From an uncultured Polaromonas sp. (GTDB lineage Bacteria; Pseudomonadota; Gammaproteobacteria; Burkholderiales; Burkholderiaceae), in NCBI GenBank assembly GCA_946479075.1, contig CAMLDT010000135.1, forward strand, positions 1-9,518: a stretch of DNA of 9,518 nucleotides, in the 5' to 3' direction. Under the pieces are notes generated by a model. It searched no databases. It saw nothing but the letters and a program-made list of their open reading frames with translations, and had not been told where the DNA came from. Shown here piece after piece: positions 6,864 through 9,518 of the stretch (position 1 is the first letter of the stretch; each line of letters opens with the position of its first letter). A program made the translations under genes and the position numbers.

Positions 6864-6970
6864 CTAGGGTTGCGTTTGGTGCAAAACCGGGCGGGCTCGC
6901 TGAGCCGGGCTCGATCCAGCCACCAGAGCCAACGGCTAATTACAACTACTTTCGTCAGGGTCCAAGCAGT

Positions 6971-7447
6971 ATGGCAGTCGTCGTCAACAAACCTCTCCCC
7001 GAATTTGAAGCCAACGCCACCAACGGCGTCAAGGTTTCCAACCAAACCCATCTGGGCCATGTGGTGGTCCTGTACTTTTACCCCAAAGACAACACCCCCG
7101 GTTGCACCACGGAGGCCATGCAGTTTCGCGACCGTTACAAGGACTTCGTGAAGGCCGGTGCCACGGTGTTCGGTGTTTCGCGCGACAACATGAAATCGCA
7201 TGACGAATTCAAGGCCAAGCTGGAGCTGCCCTTCGAGCTGATTGCCGACACTGAAGAAAAAATGTGCCACATGTTTGGCGTGGTCAAAAACAAGATCATG
7301 TACGGCAAAAAGGTCAAGGGCATCGAGCGCAGCACCTTCCTGGTCGGCGCCGACGGCGTGCTCAAGGAAGAGTGGCGCGGCCTGAAAGTCCCCGGCCATG
7401 TCGATGACGTGCTCAAGGCCGTCAAGGCGCTTAAAAAAGCCGCATAA
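6971..7447 (+). CDS. bcp: Thioredoxin-dependent thiol peroxidase, BCP/PrxQ type, apparently without the usual resolving Cys
   Basis: This peroxiredoxin reduces hydrogen peroxide and organic hydroperoxides in the cytoplasm. The 158-residue length is normal. VVVLYFYPKDNTPGCTTEA (from 31) contains the TPGC motif with the peroxidatic C45. R120 in GIERSTFLV corresponds to the conserved active-site arginine. E. coli BCP has a resolving Cys five residues after the peroxidatic one (C50). Here that position is Met50, and the only other cysteine is C99 (EEKMCHMFG). The protein may therefore act as a 1-Cys enzyme or use C99. The ATG at 6971 fits the family N-terminus and has an AGGG 10 nt upstream. A strong terminator follows at 7554-7589. 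Confidence 0.95.
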   Translation: MAVVVNKPLPEFEANATNGVKVSNQTHLGHVVVLYFYPKDNTPGCTTEAMQFRDRYKDFVKAGATVFGVSRDNMKSHDEFKAKLELPFELIADTEEKMCHMFGVVKNKIMYGKKVKGIERSTFLVGADGVLKEEWRGLKVPGHVDDVLKAVKALKKAA

Positions 7448-7512
7448 AAAGTCACTGGACTGCACTGAAAAAGTGCTTCCTAACGCGCCGCCAGACTGGC
7501 ACAGGAGTCGTG

Positions 7513-7518
7513 TATAGT
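7513..7518 (+). promoter_or_regulatory. Possible -10 box (TATAGT) before the terminator
   Basis: TATAGT lies between bcp and the hairpin terminator. If active it would start a transcript at about 7525 that ends at the terminator near 7590, or reads through into the PIN-PhoH gene. No recognisable -35 is present at 16-18 nt, so support is weak. Confidence 0.25.
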
Positions 7519-7553
7519 GACTTCATGCTGTTGACCCTAGCGACTGCGTCCAA

Positions 7554-7589
7554 CGAAAAAGCCGCCCTGGCCTCCAGGCGGCTTTTTCG
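7554..7589. terminator. Rho-independent bidirectional terminator after bcp
   Basis: A perfect 13-bp inverted repeat, CGAAAAAGCCGCC (7554-7566) and GGCGGCTTTTTCG (7577-7589), encloses a 10-nt loop that can close further through TGG/CCA. It gives a GC-rich stem followed by five T's on the plus strand and, by symmetry, on the minus strand too. It lies 106 nt after the bcp stop and 38 nt before the PIN-PhoH start. It should end bcp transcription and insulate the downstream gene, unless the downstream gene relies on read-through. Confidence 0.9.
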
Positions 7590-7627
7590 CTTTCAGAACC
7601 CTCATCACCCAGCGAGCCCCAAGCACC

Positions 7628-9310
7628 ATGCCCCTGCCTCCCGCCCCGACCAAACGTGCCGCGCTGCTTTCCACCGAGGCTCTCGACGCGCCGGCCCGGT
7701 CGCCTTCCAAGGCTGCACGCAAAACGGAACAGGCCGAGCCAGCCCGCCGCCCCCCCGCGCTTGAGCTGTTTGACAGCCGCTCGGCCGGCGGCGAAGTGGA
7801 GCCCCCGGTAGCGTATCAAGCCAAAGAGGCCCCCAGCCCAACAAACACGGGCGCAAGCAGCTATCAAAAAGAGAGCATCCGGCCGCAGCCGGCGCCCAAG
7901 GCCAAAAAGCCCAAACACACCGGGCCGACCAAGCTGTTCGTGCTCGACACCAATGTGCTGATGCACGACCCGATGTGCCTGTTCCGTTTTGAGGAACACG
8001 ACATCTTCCTGCCGATGATCGTGCTCGAAGAGCTGGACGGCCACAAGAAGGGCATGACCGAAGTCGCCCGCAATGCCCGCCAGACCAGCCGCACGCTGGA
8101 CGCGCTGGCCGGTGCCAACGGGGCCGACATCGCCAAGGGACTGAAGCTGGACACCACCGGCCACCGGGAAGCCGGCGGCTGCCTGTTCTTCCAGACGAAA
8201 GTGCTGGACTACTCACTGCCCATGAGCCTGCCGCAGGGCAAGGCCGACAACCAGATCCTCGGCGTGGTCGAAGCACTGCGCAAGGAATATGCGCCGCGCG
8301 AGGTGGTGCTGGTGTCCAAGGACATCAACATGCGCGTCAAGGCCCGCGCCCTGGGCCTGGCCACCGACGACTACCAGAACGACAAGACCCTGGAAGACGG
8401 CGACCTGCTGTATGCCGGTTCGCTGGCCCTGCCGACCGACTTCTGGACGCGGCAGAGCAAGACCATCGAGAGCTGGCAGCAAGGCAGCCATACCTTCTAC
8501 CGCATCACCGGTCCCATCGTCGGCAGCCTGCTGATCAACCAGTTCGTGTTTTTCGAAGCGCCGGGTGAGCCGCCGCTGTATGCCCGCGTGACGGAAATCC
8601 GCGCCAAGACCGCCGTGCTCAAGACGCTGAAGGACTACACCCACCTCAAGAATGCGGTCTGGGGCATCACCACCCGCAACCGCGAGCAGAACTTCGCGAT
8701 GAATTTGCTGATGGACCCGGAAGTTGACTTCGTCACCCTGGCCGGCACGGCCGGCACCGGCAAAACGCTGATGGCCCTGGCCAGCGGCCTGACCCAGGTG
8801 CTGGACGACCGCCGCTATACCGAGATCATCATGACGCGCGCCACCGTCAGCGTCGGTGAAGACATCGGTTTCCTGCCCGGCACCGAAGAAGAAAAAATGG
8901 GCCCCTGGATGGGCGCGCTCGACGACAACCTCGAAGTGCTGGGCAAAAACGACAGTGGCTCCGGCGAGTGGGGCCGCGCCGCGACCAACGAACTGATCCG
9001 CTCACGCATCAAGGTCAAGAGCATGAACTTCATGCGCGGCCGCACCTTCATGAACAAGTACGTGATCATCGACGAGGCGCAAAACCTGACGCCCAAGCAG
9101 ATGAAGACCCTGATCACCCGCGCCGGCCCCGGCACCAAGATCATCTGCATGGGCAACCTCGCGCAGATCGATACGCCCTACCTGACCGAAGGATCGTCCG
9201 GCATGACCTACGCCGTGGACCGTTTCAAGGGCTGGCCGCACGGCGGGCACATCACGCTGGCCCGCGGCGAGCGCTCACGGCTGGCGGATTTCGCCAGCGA
9301 GGTGCTGTGA
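7628..9310 (+). CDS. PIN domain-PhoH ATPase fusion (PhoH2/YlaK-like RNA-processing protein)
   Basis: This 560-residue protein joins a PIN nuclease domain to a PhoH P-loop ATPase. Mycobacterial proteins of this layout (PhoH2) act as RNA helicase and ribonuclease; the role here is inferred. Residues 1-100 are a low-complexity Pro/Ala/Lys-rich linker. The PIN domain (about 102-265) shows FVLDTNVLMHDP with D107, VLEELDG with E134/E135, KADNQIL with D207 and VSKDINMR with D232, so the acidic catalytic set appears intact. The PhoH domain follows from about 350: Walker A GTAGTGKT at 373-380, TRATVSVGEDIGFLPGT at 403-419, Walker B VIIDEAQN at 479-486, and a C-terminal GERS/ADFASEVL end. The ATG at 7628 lacks a clear Shine-Dalgarno; the next Met is residue 112, inside the PIN domain, so 7628 is favoured. 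Residues 67-84 derive from a repeat copy. No antitoxin-like gene precedes it. Confidence 0.93.
   Translation: MPLPPAPTKRAALLSTEALDAPARSPSKAARKTEQAEPARRPPALELFDSRSAGGEVEPPVAYQAKEAPSPTNTGASSYQKESIRPQPAPKAKKPKHTGPTKLFVLDTNVLMHDPMCLFRFEEHDIFLPMIVLEELDGHKKGMTEVARNARQTSRTLDALAGANGADIAKGLKLDTTGHREAGGCLFFQTKVLDYSLPMSLPQGKADNQILGVVEALRKEYAPREVVLVSKDINMRVKARALGLATDDYQNDKTLEDGDLLYAGSLALPTDFWTRQSKTIESWQQGSHTFYRITGPIVGSLLINQFVFFEAPGEPPLYARVTEIRAKTAVLKTLKDYTHLKNAVWGITTRNREQNFAMNLLMDPEVDFVTLAGTAGTGKTLMALASGLTQVLDDRRYTEIIMTRATVSVGEDIGFLPGTEEEKMGPWMGALDDNLEVLGKNDSGSGEWGRAATNELIRSRIKVKSMNFMRGRTFMNKYVIIDEAQNLTPKQMKTLITRAGPGTKIICMGNLAQIDTPYLTEGSSGMTYAVDRFKGWPHGGHITLARGERSRLADFASEVL
7828..7877. repeat. Short interspersed repeat, copy inside the PIN-PhoH linker
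   Basis: This 50-nt block aligns without gaps to the reverse complement of 2129-2178 (29 of 50 identical, with identical spacing between the conserved ends GGCC-CCAGCCC and A-GCAGCTAT...AGCA). Here the GCTAT/ATAGC pair is degraded to GCTAT/AGAGC. It is translated in frame as about residues 67-84 of the PIN-PhoH protein, ending GASSYQKESI, in a region that looks disordered. The resemblance could be partly chance, but matched ends and equal length make common origin more likely. Confidence 0.5.
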
Positions 9311-9348
9311 TCCCGGCGTAGCGGCCATCCCGGCCTGGTGGCCAGAAC

Positions 9349-9518
9349 CTATCGCCGCCCTTTTTTTGGCCACTTGACGGGCGCCTTTGGCAGAAGACCC
9401 AAGGCAACACGAGCCAGTGCATCCGCTTCGCCGTTGCGGTGCCGCGGGATCCAGTGCAGCGAGGTCTGCGCAAAGCTTGCGAGCAAGGCCGCCACCTCGT
9501 CATACAGCGCCGCCAGCC
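9349..9518 (-). CDS. RNase H-fold protein (ribonuclease HI family), C-terminal fragment (cut by window edge)
   Basis: The last 55 residues of a minus-strand gene are visible, starting LAALYDEVAALLASF and ending at TAG 9351-9349. The piece TSLHWIPRHRNGEADALA (18-35 of the fragment) is the end of an RNase H fold. It has a tryptophan-containing strand, then H-R-N-G-E-A-D with the Asp that forms the last catalytic carboxylate in RNase HI-type enzymes. This spacing resembles the short RNase HI-like family (YpdQ and plant-type domains) more than E. coli RnhA. Such enzymes cut RNA in RNA-DNA hybrids; the activity is inferred from the fragment. A basic tail (KWPKKGRR) closes it. The gene converges on the PIN-PhoH gene with 38 nt between the stop codons. 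A different reading frame is also open across this stretch but shows no protein-like features. Confidence 0.75.
   Translation of the reverse strand, partial: LAALYDEVAALLASFAQTSLHWIPRHRNGEADALARVALGLLPKAPVKWPKKGRR

Noticed and set aside
7510..7764. A small open frame of 84 codons before and into the PIN-PhoH gene
   Set aside because: It runs through the terminator hairpin and overlaps the PIN-PhoH N-terminus in another frame, with no ribosome binding site or recognisable product.
9323..9367. A shared terminator between the convergent PIN-PhoH and RNase H genes
   Set aside because: GGCCA (9323-9327) and TGGCC (9339-9343) can pair, but the T-run at 9361-9367 is 17 nt away and lies inside the RNase H coding region (Lys codons), so the arrangement is not canonical.
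9252..9503. An 83-codon minus-strand open frame at the right edge
   Set aside because: The neighbouring frame in the same strand encodes a recognisable RNase H C-terminus (HWIPRHRNGEADALA) ending at 9349, so this frame is a shadow that also overlaps the end of the PIN-PhoH gene.

Overview
The window looks like chromosomal housekeeping DNA from a betaproteobacterium of the family Comamonadaceae (Polaromonas/Rhodoferax/Variovorax-like). This rests on high GC, on protein sequences typical of that group, on the gene order alaA-hom-thrC-mobB-moeA-moaD-moaE, and on short interspersed repeats of a type I associate with these genomes. The genus is an inference. I see no prophage, insertion sequence, CRISPR array, tRNA or rRNA.

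Left part (1-6238), all on the minus strand, read from high to low coordinates. The run starts with alaA, a class I aminotransferase of the AlaA/YfbQ type. It continues with hom (homoserine dehydrogenase with a C-terminal ACT domain) and thrC (threonine synthase), then the molybdenum cofactor genes mobB, moeA, moaD and the first codons of moaE. Junctions are tight: GTGA or a 35-nt spacing between alaA and hom depending on the hom start, TAATG between hom and thrC, ATGA between mobB and moeA, 17 nt between moeA and moaD, and 1 nt between moaD and moaE. The only larger gap is 78 nt between thrC and mobB, and it is almost filled by a short interspersed repeat. thrB (homoserine kinase) is not between hom and thrC and must lie elsewhere if present.

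Middle (6239-7627). A 201-bp divergent intergenic region carries a TATAAT box for the plus-strand genes. These are a small Mth938-domain protein (DUF498/NDUFAF3-like) and bcp, a PrxQ/BCP peroxiredoxin that keeps the peroxidatic Cys but lacks the usual resolving Cys. A strong bidirectional hairpin terminator follows bcp.

Right part (7628-9518). A large plus-strand gene encodes a PIN domain fused to a PhoH ATPase (PhoH2-like). It converges with the 3' end of a minus-strand RNase H-fold gene cut by the window edge.

No new multi-gene system is visible. The most interesting signal is that two different short interspersed repeats appear to have been captured in frame inside conserved proteins. One gives an 8-residue insertion in ThrC just upstream of the PLP-lysine motif. 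The other is a 50-nt copy in the N-terminal linker of the PIN-PhoH protein, and it aligns without gaps to the repeat in the thrC-mobB gap.
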